A DNA stretch of 39,979 nt from Tieghemiomyces parasiticus (lineage: Eukaryota > Kickxellomycota > Dimargaritomycetes > Dimargaritales > Dimargaritaceae), in NCBI GenBank assembly GCA_027575765.1, contig JANBPT010000375.1, positions 1 to 39,979 on the forward strand, written 5' to 3'. A program made the position numbers and the translations under genes. The notes below the pieces were generated by a model that saw only the letters and a program-made list of their open reading frames with translations, was not told where the DNA came from and did not search any database. Below are positions 8,506 through 17,076 of this stretch, piece by piece (the first letter of the stretch is position 1; each line of letters starts with the position of its first letter).

Positions 8506-9795
8506 TCATGTGCTAGCCGAGTTACCGTTAGCGGAGGAGGGCAGTAATCTAGGGCGCTTGGGGGCAAGAGCCTGGTCACCGCTGTACCCGGCCGTGGCTG
8601 CCTTGGCCTCCTCTCGATGACGGTATGGGCTGGGTTGTTGGTAACGGTTACTACCAGCTAGTGTGCTGTTGTCCGCCAGAGTAACGTCCCCGGCGTCGGC
8701 GTACTGGGCAGCGGTCATTCCGGCAGGTCCACGCTGGGCGAGCGAGGCCAGGAGGGCTGGGTCTTTCTCGGTGACCAGGTTACGGAGCCAGCGGATTTCC
8801 GTTTCGAGCTCGCGGACACGTTTCTCGAGGACGTCGGCCTTGTGGGTCATCTCCTCGGCAGTGCGTTCCAGCGCCTGCTCGCGCAGCTTTTTCTTCGCCC
8901 GGAAGCGCGCTGACGCAGCCGTGTTGCGCCGCCGCTTATCCTCCTCGGTGTGATTCTGGTCCTCGTCATCAGGGGCTTCCGGATTGACCTGGTCGCGGTC
9001 GCGCTTGACAGCCGTTCCCGTGGGATCGGAGGGGGTGGTAGTAGCTGATAATGACGAGGCGGCAGCGGAGGTTTTAATGGGCGTGGGCCGGGATTTTGTC
9101 GGCGAGGTGAGGGCACCGCCCGGGTTCGACGATTTGGCGGCGGCACTGCGAGGCGACGGGTTCTTGGCGGGCTTCACGGTGCTAGGTTTGGATTCAGCGG
9201 CAGCCGTTGGCGGAGAAGATGTCGGATGGGGTGCGATGGACGGGAAGGCCGTGTCCACTGCGACCGGCGCAGGTCGGTGCGACATGGGGGCCATCAGGAC
9301 GGCTGGATTGGTGGCCGTGATAGGAGTGCCGGGGTGGGAGGCCAGTAGGTTGAGAAGTGGATTGTAGGTACCGTTGAGCTGGCTGAAAAGGTTCTGGGTG
9401 GCGGCGGCCGCCGTCGTAGAAGAACGGAGGCCGGCCTGCTGCAATTGCTGCTGCTGCAGGGCCCGCTCTTGGGTCTGCTGGCTAAGCGCAAAGAAGTCCA
9501 GGGGCGAGAGCGCGGGGACACCGACCCCCTGAGAGGACGGAACGCCAGCAGCGGCGTTCGCGTTGAACAGGTAGTTGCTCGGCGGCACGAGGCTTAGGGC
9601 CGTGGCGGCAGCGTACATGTTGGAAGATGACTGCTGCGCCTGGCCGGTGGTGGCCGAGTTGTCAAAGTGGAACTGGGCACCCGACCATAATGCCAACTCG
9701 TCGTGGATCTCCTGGGCGGTGATGGCCGGAGTGCTGTCCGGCGAATCCGGATTCAGAGCCGCTAGGTAGTCGTCGAGGGTGTTGAACTTGGCCAT
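8506..9795 (-). CDS. bZIP transcription factor of the CYS3/MetR/Zip1 type
   Basis: A 429-residue nuclear DNA-binding regulator. The basic region and zipper lie near the C-terminus (about 284-345). The basic motif EEDKRRRNTAASARFR (284-299) has the N-x-A-A-S-x-R-F arrangement of the sulfur/amino-acid-stress regulators CYS-3 (Neurospora), MetR (Aspergillus) and Zip1 (fission yeast). The leucine zipper shows heptads L309, M316, L323, L330, L337. The N-terminal 280 residues are Ala/Ser/Pro/Gln-rich (poly-Gln/Leu around 108-121), as in activation domains, and contain basic Ser-Pro stretches (205-240). The family normally activates sulfur-assimilation or stress genes; that role is inferred from the bZIP alone. 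The start ATG sits 22 nt after a run of nine C on the transcript strand, and two upstream ORFs in other frames overlap it, which suggests translational control. Confidence 0.93.
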   Translation of the reverse strand: MAKFNTLDDYLAALNPDSPDSTPAITAQEIHDELALWSGAQFHFDNSATTGQAQQSSSNMYAAATALSLVPPSNYLFNANAAAGVPSSQGVGVPALSPLDFFALSQQTQERALQQQQLQQAGLRSSTTAAAATQNLFSQLNGTYNPLLNLLASHPGTPITATNPAVLMAPMSHRPAPVAVDTAFPSIAPHPTSSPPTAAAESKPSTVKPAKNPSPRSAAAKSSNPGGALTSPTKSRPTPIKTSAAASSLSATTTPSDPTGTAVKRDRDQVNPEAPDDEDQNHTEEDKRRRNTAASARFRAKKKLREQALERTAEEMTHKADVLEKRVRELETEIRWLRNLVTEKDPALLASLAQRGPAGMTAAQYADAGDVTLADNSTLAGSNRYQQPSPYRHREEAKAATAGYSGDQALAPKRPRLLPSSANGNSAST

Positions 9796-10073
9796 GGTCT
9801 TGGTTCGCTTGGCGTATGGGGGGGGGTGTAGCTGGTTGGACTCGGGCCAGGAGGGTGGCAGGGTGGGAGACGCCAGCGAAAAGAAATGCAGGGAGTAACC
9901 GCTGGTGAAAGGAAAAACAGGATAGGGCCGCAGGTGGATTTGTCAAGGGGTGGAGAGCCCCTGGAGGGCGGCTGCGGGGGCAAAGAACAGGGCCGGTCGG
10001 CCAAGGATCGGTTGGCGAAGAGGCCAGCGAAGGCTAGGACGCGGGGCAGTGGGCAATCAACAGCGAGAATCAA
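9662..10073 (-). promoter_or_regulatory. Upstream ORFs overlapping the bZIP start codon
   Basis: On the bZIP strand, one ORF begins at ATG 9946 (151 nt upstream of the bZIP ATG) and ends at 9662, inside the bZIP coding sequence. Another begins at 10073 and ends at 9762, also past the bZIP ATG. Each uses a different frame from the CDS and from each other. If the mRNA leader reaches this far, ribosomes starting at either ATG would bypass the bZIP start, as the inhibitory uORF does in ATF4. The transcript start is unknown and a leader intron could remove them. Confidence 0.35.
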
Positions 10074-11164
10074 GACAGGTCGGTACTGTTCTGGAGGGAA
10101 GCATGTGTCCGGTCAGGGAAAAACGGAAACGTAGGTAGCTTGAAGAGACAGCGGAGAGTCAGTAAGGGAATGGGGATGCCAGGGCCGAAGGATGTGTGTC
10201 AGGGAGTGAAGGGGGGAGTGGCGGGCTGGGGCGGCGCAGAACCTGGTGTTGTGTGGTGCACGGGCAGCAGTAAGGGTAGACGGCCGGTGGTGGGGAAGGC
10301 CGTGTAAAACCGCGGGGGAAGGGTGGGAGGCCCTTGTGGGAGAGTACTAATGGTGGTTGGGTGCGGGGGAGATGCTCTCCCAGCGGTGGGGCAGACGCTG
10401 GCCAATGGGCTTGTGGAGAATCTGCAGGCCTGGCCGCTTGTCCTGGTGGGACATTGCTAGCAGCGACGAAAAGAACTCCCGTCCGCTTTGTGGCCGGTGT
10501 AGCCCTGATCTTCGCACATCCTTAGTCCCTGGGGTGGCGCGGCCCTCCCGCCCTCTGTTGGTCCTGACGGCCCAGGCGTCCCTAAGGTATCTAAGGTAGC
10601 GCAATCGCGGGGCACAGCCGTGACGGACATGGCGACTGCCGGCGTAGTCGGGCCCCCACGGCCACTGACCGTTGTCCCCTGGCAGACGGAAACGCGTATC
10701 CGAAGGACCTAATGCCGTATGGCCCACGGCCGGTTGGGGGGAAAGTGACTGTCAGCTGCGGACTGGGACGGCTGGTCGTACATGTTTCATTGCACACGGC
10801 ACGCTTGGCTGGCAGAGCACAACAAGGTCTGTAGGTAGGCCGCAGCCGCAGCGAGGCCAGGTACTTTGCGTGGCTGACTAATGACCAAGTCCGCAAGGAC
10901 GACGTAGACATGAGGCCACCTGTGAAGCTCGCCGACTTACGCCAGCTCTAATCTGCCTTCTGCCCACTAGCGAGGAGACCCCACTGTCCGGCAACTCTTC
11001 CCATCCGTGCACCGTTGTCCTCCACCCATACTTCTCCACTCCACCTCTCCCTGCCTAACAGCAACTCGCACATGGTGATTGGCCATGCGCTAGTTCCCCT
11101 GGCGAGCCCCAGGCCAATGGTCTGGAAGGGTAGGCGATATCCAAGCCCATCCCCTTATCCTCCG
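9796..11164. other. Bidirectionally open but gene-poor region upstream of the bZIP gene
   Basis: About 1.4 kb of GC-rich sequence with several overlapping open frames on both strands (for example 10347-10727 and 10591-10911, minus). None shows a domain, a signal peptide or consistent composition. It probably contains the bZIP promoter and long leader. Confidence 0.4.
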
Positions 11165-11716
11165 CTATCTAAACTGACGTGTGTGGTCTAAAAAAAAATT
11201 TATTCCAGTTCCTTTGTCATGGTGCTTTGGTTCGGTCACAGCTCCAGCGACCGCCTTTGCCCTATGCTTGAAAACGCCGTAGAAAACCCTCTTCACTTGG
11301 GAAGTTGTGAATGTTGTGGTAAGCGAATATTGCTCTGGGGCGGTTACCACACGCCAGTCAAGCGTAGCGGACTCAGCGCTGACCTCAGGCTCGCCGTCGA
11401 TGAGGGTGAGAAGGAAGGTACGCAAGTCACGTGTAATGTACTCCCTTCTCATAAGTCCTTGCCATACGGGAGGTTGACGTAACGTGTTGATGTCTGGCAA
11501 TAAACGAGCGACGGAGGAGGGGGGCGCCCGCCGTTCGGACTGCTCATCTAGACCTGCTTGGCCCAAGGTGCAATAGACGTAATATTTACCTTCAGATGTT
11601 GTGAAATTTAGGATAACTCCAGCTTCGATTACTAACGCCCTGCCTTATTCAGGGCAGATACCGCCACGACGGTGCCTTTGGTAGGCCATGACGGATAGAC
11701 AGCCCGAAGCCTGAGA
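11165..11716 (-). pseudogene. Unassigned coding-like frame interrupted by a frameshift
   Basis: On the minus strand a frame without an ATG is open from about 11647 to the stop at 11165 (about 160 codons). It has protein-like composition, for example REYITRDLRTFLLTLIDGEP followed by alternating Thr/Val/aromatic segments and a basic stretch near the end. Just upstream (about 11652-11716) a second frame reads TKGTVVAVSALNKAG and stops at a TAG. A one-base change at about 11645-11652 would run the two together. No intron of normal length fits at the junction. No family was recognised. It may be a decayed or frameshifted lineage-specific gene, an exon of a gene with unusual splicing, or a chance open frame. 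Confidence 0.25.
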
Positions 11717-12728
11717 GTCAGTATCGTCTATCCTGCACCAGGCAACAAAAACGTTTCGCTAACCTCTGCTCGCCTCGGGCCATATGGGTGTGCGTGGATA
11801 AATCCTACAGAGTCTGAGGTCTCACTGGGTTAGTCAGATTACCTGAGTTCAGTGTGTAGGCTGTCCGGTCTACCCTATAACAACTATTAAAGTATCCGAT
11901 GGATATTGCCGGGAACGTCATTAATGCGCTCTGTGGGTGCTGCCAGTTGGTATAATTCCTACCATTTCACTTCGCTGCAGACGACGGGCGTGGTAAACAA
12001 GGTGACAGGGGCAACAGTACCACATTGTTGGCGAACAGCTCAAACTAATATGGTAATCCGAGGCGGCCAATCCCCGCGATTGAGCAGCACAGTGTAGATT
12101 ACGTCGTGACGTTTCAATTTTTATGTTGTCCATATTGGGCCGTGGCATAATGACTGCGTCATCGAGGGCCTGTAAGGGTCCGCGAGGTACTTGCTCCCAG
12201 ACCGGCCCAATGATAGGCGGCGGTGTATTTGGCTGAAGTGACATCGAGACGGCGCTGGTAAGGACGCCCTCTTGACATTCTTGAGTTCGCCGATGTGATT
12301 GACCAATATGACGGAGTCGTGACGGCACCCACATGCACACAACGGTGGGCCGGCCGAGACGTCTTGAGAATTCACTTGATATCCGGGAGATCTGGCGGGT
12401 TTGCCTGGTCACAGGAAAGATGCATCACCTTCCTAGTGAAAGGATAAACGGGGAACCGACATGACGAATATTTTTGGACGACGATTGTGGCAAGGAGAAG
12501 GTGGATGTAATCTATGGGCTACCCCATTCCCCAGATTGAAACCAAAAATTTCTGATATAAAAGAACCGGGCCGCACTCACGTTGGACAAGTCAAGCATTC
12601 ATCACTACATCCATTCCCAACCACTCCCAAGCCTAAAACCTCTTCTGTACCAATATCGCCACCGCAAATCCTCTCCCCCCTCTCCTCTACCATATTTTCC
12701 CAATCCTCCTTCTTTGCCTCTACACACC
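11717..12728. other. Intergenic region with promoter of the CsbD-repeat gene
   Basis: About 1 kb. The minus-strand frame 11921-12412 (163 codons) is open but has no recognisable feature; it might belong to the damaged gene to its left. At the right end lie a TATA box (12556-12562) and a C/T-rich leader (about 12640-12728) leading to the CsbD-repeat gene. Confidence 0.4.
12556..12562 (+). promoter_or_regulatory. TATA box of the CsbD-repeat gene
   Basis: TATAAAA, 167 nt before the ATG at 12729, followed by a long pyrimidine-rich leader. TATA plus CT-rich leader is typical of strongly or conditionally expressed fungal genes. Confidence 0.5.
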
Positions 12729-14426
12729 ATGTACGGTAACAACAGCAACACCAACAACACCACCACCCAGCGCGTCGCTGCCGACCTTGCTGAAGCCCAG
12801 AACGCCATGGGTAACCGTCCCGCTGCTACCGCCGGCCTTGATAATCAGACTGCCTTTGATAGCAACCCCGCCACTACAGCGATGAACCACCCTCATGAGC
12901 CCCGTCGCGGTGCCACTAGCGCCATCAACGCTGCCGCATCTGGCCTGAGCTACCCCCACAGCCATAACCACGGCCCCGGCCACAATAACGCTGCCACCGG
13001 CCTCGGCCAATCTCAGCACGTTCAGTTCAACGCCCCGACGGGCTCCACCGGTCTGAGCGGCCGCTCCAACGACCAGTTCAACACCGCCGCCTCCGGCCTT
13101 GGCCACCCCCAGAACGATCGTTTCGACACTGCCACCGACTCTTCTGGCTTCGGCCAGTCCCACAACTCCCTGAATCCTGCCGCGAACAACGCCACCTCGG
13201 GCTTGGTCCAGGGTCAGAATGGCCAGCTCAATTCTTCGACCGGTGCTGCGGGTCTGAACAACTCTCACAGTCAATTCACTACTCCCACCAGCACAGCCGG
13301 TTTGAGCCACAGTAGCAACGTCGCCTCTGGTCTAGGCCAGAACCAGAATGATCGGCTCAGCGCTAACACCGGTATCTCGGGTCTGGGCAACTCTCACAAC
13401 CAATACAGCGCCACCAAGGACTCGACCGGTTTGGGTCACGCCAACAACGCCGCCAGCGGTCTCGGGCAGTCCCAAAATTCCCAGTTCCAAACCACTGCTT
13501 CGGGTCTGGGCCAGAACCAGAACGACCGGTTCAACACCTCCACTGATGGATCCGGCCTGGGTCGCAGCAACGACCACTTTAACAACCCCACCGGCAACAG
13601 TGGCCTGAGCCATCCCAGCCACTCGACCACCCACGCTGGCGCCGGCCTGGGCAACGCTCACAACCAGATCAACACCACCACTAGTTCCAGCGGCCTGGGT
13701 CAGACCAATACCGACCGCCTCAACACCCATACCCACAGCTCAACCGGCCACGGTCAATCCTGCGGCCCCGTGTCCAACGCCGCCAGCATGGGTTCGACCC
13801 ACAATCACGCCAACCAGAGCAACTCCACCGCCGGCCTGGGTCGCGACCACGACCGTCATGATCACCATCATACTTCCGCTACTGGTGCCACGGCTGCTGC
13901 TACCGCTGCCGGAAACCACCATCACCATGACCAGCAGAAGACCATCGATGGCCATGGCCTGAACCAGCACAACAACCCCAACAGCGCCGGTCTCAACCAG
14001 CACAACGCCACGAGCAACAGCACTTCTGGCAGCCACCACTCCTCTACGGGTAATAACACTCACTCCGCCACCGATGCCTACAACGCCCAGCGCAACGCGG
14101 GCCCGGGTAGCGCCGGCCACCTGGGCACCAGAGCTGATGGTAGTGAGTCTCCCAGCAAGACGGGTGGTCTGATGCAACAGGTCAAGGGCACCATTGCCAA
14201 GGCCGTCGGCACGGTCGTCGGTTCGGCCAACCTTAAGGCCCATGGCGAGGAAGACAAGATGGAAGGCCAGGTCCGGCGTGAAGCCGCCAAGGCCGATAAT
14301 CGCCAGGACGCCGCTCACGGTATGCACGAGGCTGAGGCCAGCAAGGCCCACGGCGGTGCTCTCCATAACACCGCAGCTAGCGCTAAGCAGGGCGCTGAGG
14401 CTGCCAAGTACCAGGCTAACCACTAA
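12729..14426 (+). CDS. Asn/Gly/His-rich repeat protein with C-terminal CsbD-like domain
   Basis: A 565-residue, entirely hydrophilic protein. The frame is open further upstream, but the ATG at 12729 is chosen because the sequence before it is a C/T-rich leader downstream of a TATA box. Residues 1-70 are Asn/Ala/Thr-rich. Residues about 71-345 consist of some 18 imperfect repeats of 10-18 residues, each starting S/A/T-G-L-G and often followed by Q-x-N-D-R-F/L-N-T. Residues 355-445 are His/Asn-rich. The end (about 478-525) has the CsbD-like pattern GGLMQQVKGTIAKAVGTVVG, then NLKAHGEEDKMEGQ; the last 40 residues are Ala/Lys/His-rich. CsbD-like proteins are stress-induced in bacteria, and the fungal Hmp1 relative was reported to bind mismatched or cruciform DNA. 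The role here is unknown. Codon choice is strongly C-ending, suggesting high expression. Confidence 0.85.
   Translation: MYGNNSNTNNTTTQRVAADLAEAQNAMGNRPAATAGLDNQTAFDSNPATTAMNHPHEPRRGATSAINAAASGLSYPHSHNHGPGHNNAATGLGQSQHVQFNAPTGSTGLSGRSNDQFNTAASGLGHPQNDRFDTATDSSGFGQSHNSLNPAANNATSGLVQGQNGQLNSSTGAAGLNNSHSQFTTPTSTAGLSHSSNVASGLGQNQNDRLSANTGISGLGNSHNQYSATKDSTGLGHANNAASGLGQSQNSQFQTTASGLGQNQNDRFNTSTDGSGLGRSNDHFNNPTGNSGLSHPSHSTTHAGAGLGNAHNQINTTTSSSGLGQTNTDRLNTHTHSSTGHGQSCGPVSNAASMGSTHNHANQSNSTAGLGRDHDRHDHHHTSATGATAAATAAGNHHHHDQQKTIDGHGLNQHNNPNSAGLNQHNATSNSTSGSHHSSTGNNTHSATDAYNAQRNAGPGSAGHLGTRADGSESPSKTGGLMQQVKGTIAKAVGTVVGSANLKAHGEEDKMEGQVRREAAKADNRQDAAHGMHEAEASKAHGGALHNTAASAKQGAEAAKYQANH
12940..13760 (+). 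repeat. Degenerate tandem repeat encoding the SGLG array
   Basis: Inside the CsbD-repeat gene, units of roughly 30-54 nt recur about 18 times, each encoding (S/A/T)GL(G/S/N). The units vary in length and sequence, so the array has drifted under selection for composition rather than being a recent clean expansion. It also keeps long open frames on the antisense strand, which are artefacts of the repeat. Confidence 0.75.
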
Positions 14427-14695
14427 AGTGGGGGAAGTGCTGTGTGCACACGCTTCCGGGGCTCCAATCGAACTATGAACCCCTGTCGCCTGATTACTTT
14501 TTACCAGTGTACTATATCTACACCCTTTGTCCCTTCCTTATTTCTCATTATACATCTTTTCATACTACCCACTCTATCGCTTTGCTTCTGTTGTTTAGCA
14601 GGTCGCTTATCTGCTCAACTCGCTTCGTACGTTCGGATGTATATTGTTCTCCGAGGAACGACGGGGTCTCCATTCAACCCCGCGCCATCCTGAAT

Positions 14696-14701
14696 AATAA
14701 A
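14696..14701 (+). terminator. Polyadenylation signal AATAAA of the CsbD-repeat gene
   Basis: Canonical hexamer 270 nt downstream of the CsbD-repeat stop codon, in AT-richer sequence. Confidence 0.45.
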
Positions 14702-16445
14702 ATAGTTGCGCATTTCCGGCCTTTATTATCCAAGTTCTTCGATTTGTTATGCGCGCCCCTCGCCATGCCAGACCTCACACACGCGCGCTCTCTCTCCCTC
14801 TCTCTCTCTCTGTACATCCCCACTGTCTCACAGGAGGCACGTATAGCCACACCGATTCAGCACTAGTGCCTATGAGGAACGTGCAAGGGAGGGTGGAAGA
14901 TACCGGATAGGCGGAGAAGGGAGGCGCATGACTAAAATCCACCTGTGCCAATATTATGTCGTACACCATATGAATTGCCCTCCCCACCATTCCTTGCTAC
15001 CGGTGGCGCAAGTCCAAACTACGATAGCACGCGTAGACCTGATCGAATATCCTCTGGCTGGTAACGAACGTACATCTCGGTCTGACCTCGTCAGCATTCG
15101 GGAAACGAGGCGGCCTCACATGCATCACAACGAGGTTGCAAGGGTCAGAAGGTGCGGAGACTTTGCTGCCTGCGATTGCCCCTATATCTTTGTCACCACC
15201 CTGCACTTTAGTCCAACTATAGCCATCGAACCTTATGGTATGATTTTCAGTAAGAGCCTCCCCAATGCGGACTCATTAAGCTGAATTTGGCCACTTGGGG
15301 AGAATGGATCCGCCATTCATCTTGGCCGGGATACCGCAAGGATGGCGGTTAATTAGAAGGTCGGGCTGTCGCACGGAGGTCGTTTTTTCCTTTTCCACGG
15401 TTGCCAGTGGAATTTATTTGCATCGACGTTGAGGTAAACCCTGAACAACGGATTAAGCTACGTGCGGGATACAGATGCTAACTCAAAGGGGGTGCATGGG
15501 AAAGGGGCCGATCCGCCACCTAAGATTCACTGCTGGTAGGTAGTATGATGATGGGAGTGAGGGTGAGTAAGTGCGGAAAAATGCGGAGGATGTGAGATAC
15601 CTCGCTAGGTCATGGGTGTTTGCAGGCGGAGGAGAGTGAACGGCGTGGCACAATTAGGCCCCCTCCCCTTGGAAGTAGGAAGCGGAACCATCACTGTGGA
15701 GTGGCTGATATTGCTTATGTGTTTAGTTTGACGGTGTTGCGCTAACCGGTACCTCCAATCCGAGACAGTGTGACTTGGTTGTGAGGGTGATTTCATCCTG
15801 CTGGTGGCCCAGTAGCCTCGAACGCGTTGGTCTAACGGTAGGGTTCCGGACGGCGGATCTTATGCGGACCACTTGACCGAAGTGGATCAGAGACCATTGT
15901 TTTCGACGCCAGCGATAAACGTGTGATCCTTGTTTCCAGGGTGCAGTCTCGAGCCCACATTGCTAGCCCTAGTGGCATCGCTTCTAATGTCGGAACGCTC
16001 TTGAGTAGCTCATTCACTCATCTATCACTCTTCGCTTGCTGACGACAGCGAGAGTCCCGAGCAACTGTCATCCCACTCTGGATAGGACCTACTTCAGAAG
16101 CCTCTCATTCTCACCATCCCTTAATCAGCAGCATCACGAACGCCAATATCGTATACCGTCGACGGGTTCATTTATTTACTCGGTGGCTGAAGGGATGATA
16201 CACCTGTACTGTCGGGTGATGGGCCTAACCGGACTACTAAACTTGGATGGAACCTGCCGGTCATTGGGATGCATGGATGAAGTGAAAAGTTTTCCCTGCT
16301 AATAAAGCAAGGTCGGCTTAATTGTGAGTGTGAACTAAATGATCATACATGCACGAAGGTCCCGCTTTCCATAAACTACCCTTTCGGACCAGCTCAGAAG
16401 GTTGGTTAGACGGAAAGAAGGCCGTAGCATTAAAGCCCTCTCCCC

Positions 16446-16465
16446 ACGAACGCGAGCGCGTTCGT
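16446..16465. repeat. 20-bp inverted repeat ACGAACGCG-AG-CGCGTTCGT
   Basis: Two perfect 9-bp arms separated by AG, followed on the + strand by four T. It lies 612 bp upstream of the P450 start in gene-free sequence. It could be a dimeric transcription-factor site or a small hairpin. Confidence 0.5.
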
Positions 16466-17076
16466 TTTGCTTAAAAACTCCTGGCGTCCCTTCACCCGCT
16501 CACGGTAGTATTGACCGACATTGGATATTCTACAGCAACCAAGTACCCAAGTATGCGTAGCTATTGATATTTAACCATCTAGATTCGACGTTCGCAACCA
16601 CCGTAACATAATTCTGGCATCCAGGCCCCCTACCCTCCGCAGCCGTCGTTTGCTACAAGTCAGGGAATTAATGCACATCTACCCTGGCCCACTGCTATCA
16701 ACCCAGCCATAATCCAATACCGCTTTAATCCTGTCCTACGCTTTCACGACCGCCAGGCGACAGTTGATTGGAAGACATTGGCGTAGGCAGTCCTCAGGTA
16801 GGTTGGGTAGGCATCTGTGTCGTATATTGTTCCTAGCGATGGATCTTCTCCCTCCGCTCCTCACAATCATACGCTTTCAGAGTCAGCCAGGGATGTTTCC
16901 TCTACGCTGGAAAACTTTATACACCACCCGCACTACTGGCGTTCCCACGATAACGTAGTCATCCCTTATCCAAGGCCGTGCTAATCCTCCACATCCCACA
17001 TTTCCCACCCACCGCTGTCGCTATTGCCACATAGACCTGGTCTCACCACTGTTCTCCTCCATAGGTTGTACCTGCG

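Larger units (their letters stand above)
14427..17076. other. 2.65-kb region without a supported gene
   Basis: Begins with the 3' UTR of the CsbD-repeat gene (AATAAA at 14696-14701), then a CT microsatellite (about 14784-14812). A minus-strand frame (about 15278 to 14997, no ATG) reads like protein for some 90 codons but matches nothing known. A 20-bp inverted repeat lies at 16446-16465. The right-hand part must contain the P450 promoter; no TATA box is evident. Just before the P450 ATG, CTCCATAG resembles a splice acceptor, so a leader intron is possible. Confidence 0.4.

Noticed and set aside
12720..13310. Long antisense open frames across the CsbD-repeat gene (also 13332-13736 and 13740-14423)
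   Set aside because: They mirror the repeat composition of the real gene; their Gly/Val/Ala translations have no independent features.
15826..15915. Possible tRNA gene: TGGTCTAACGG resembles a pol III A box
   Set aside because: No B box (GGTTCGANTCC type) follows at the right distance, and the flanks do not pair into an acceptor stem.
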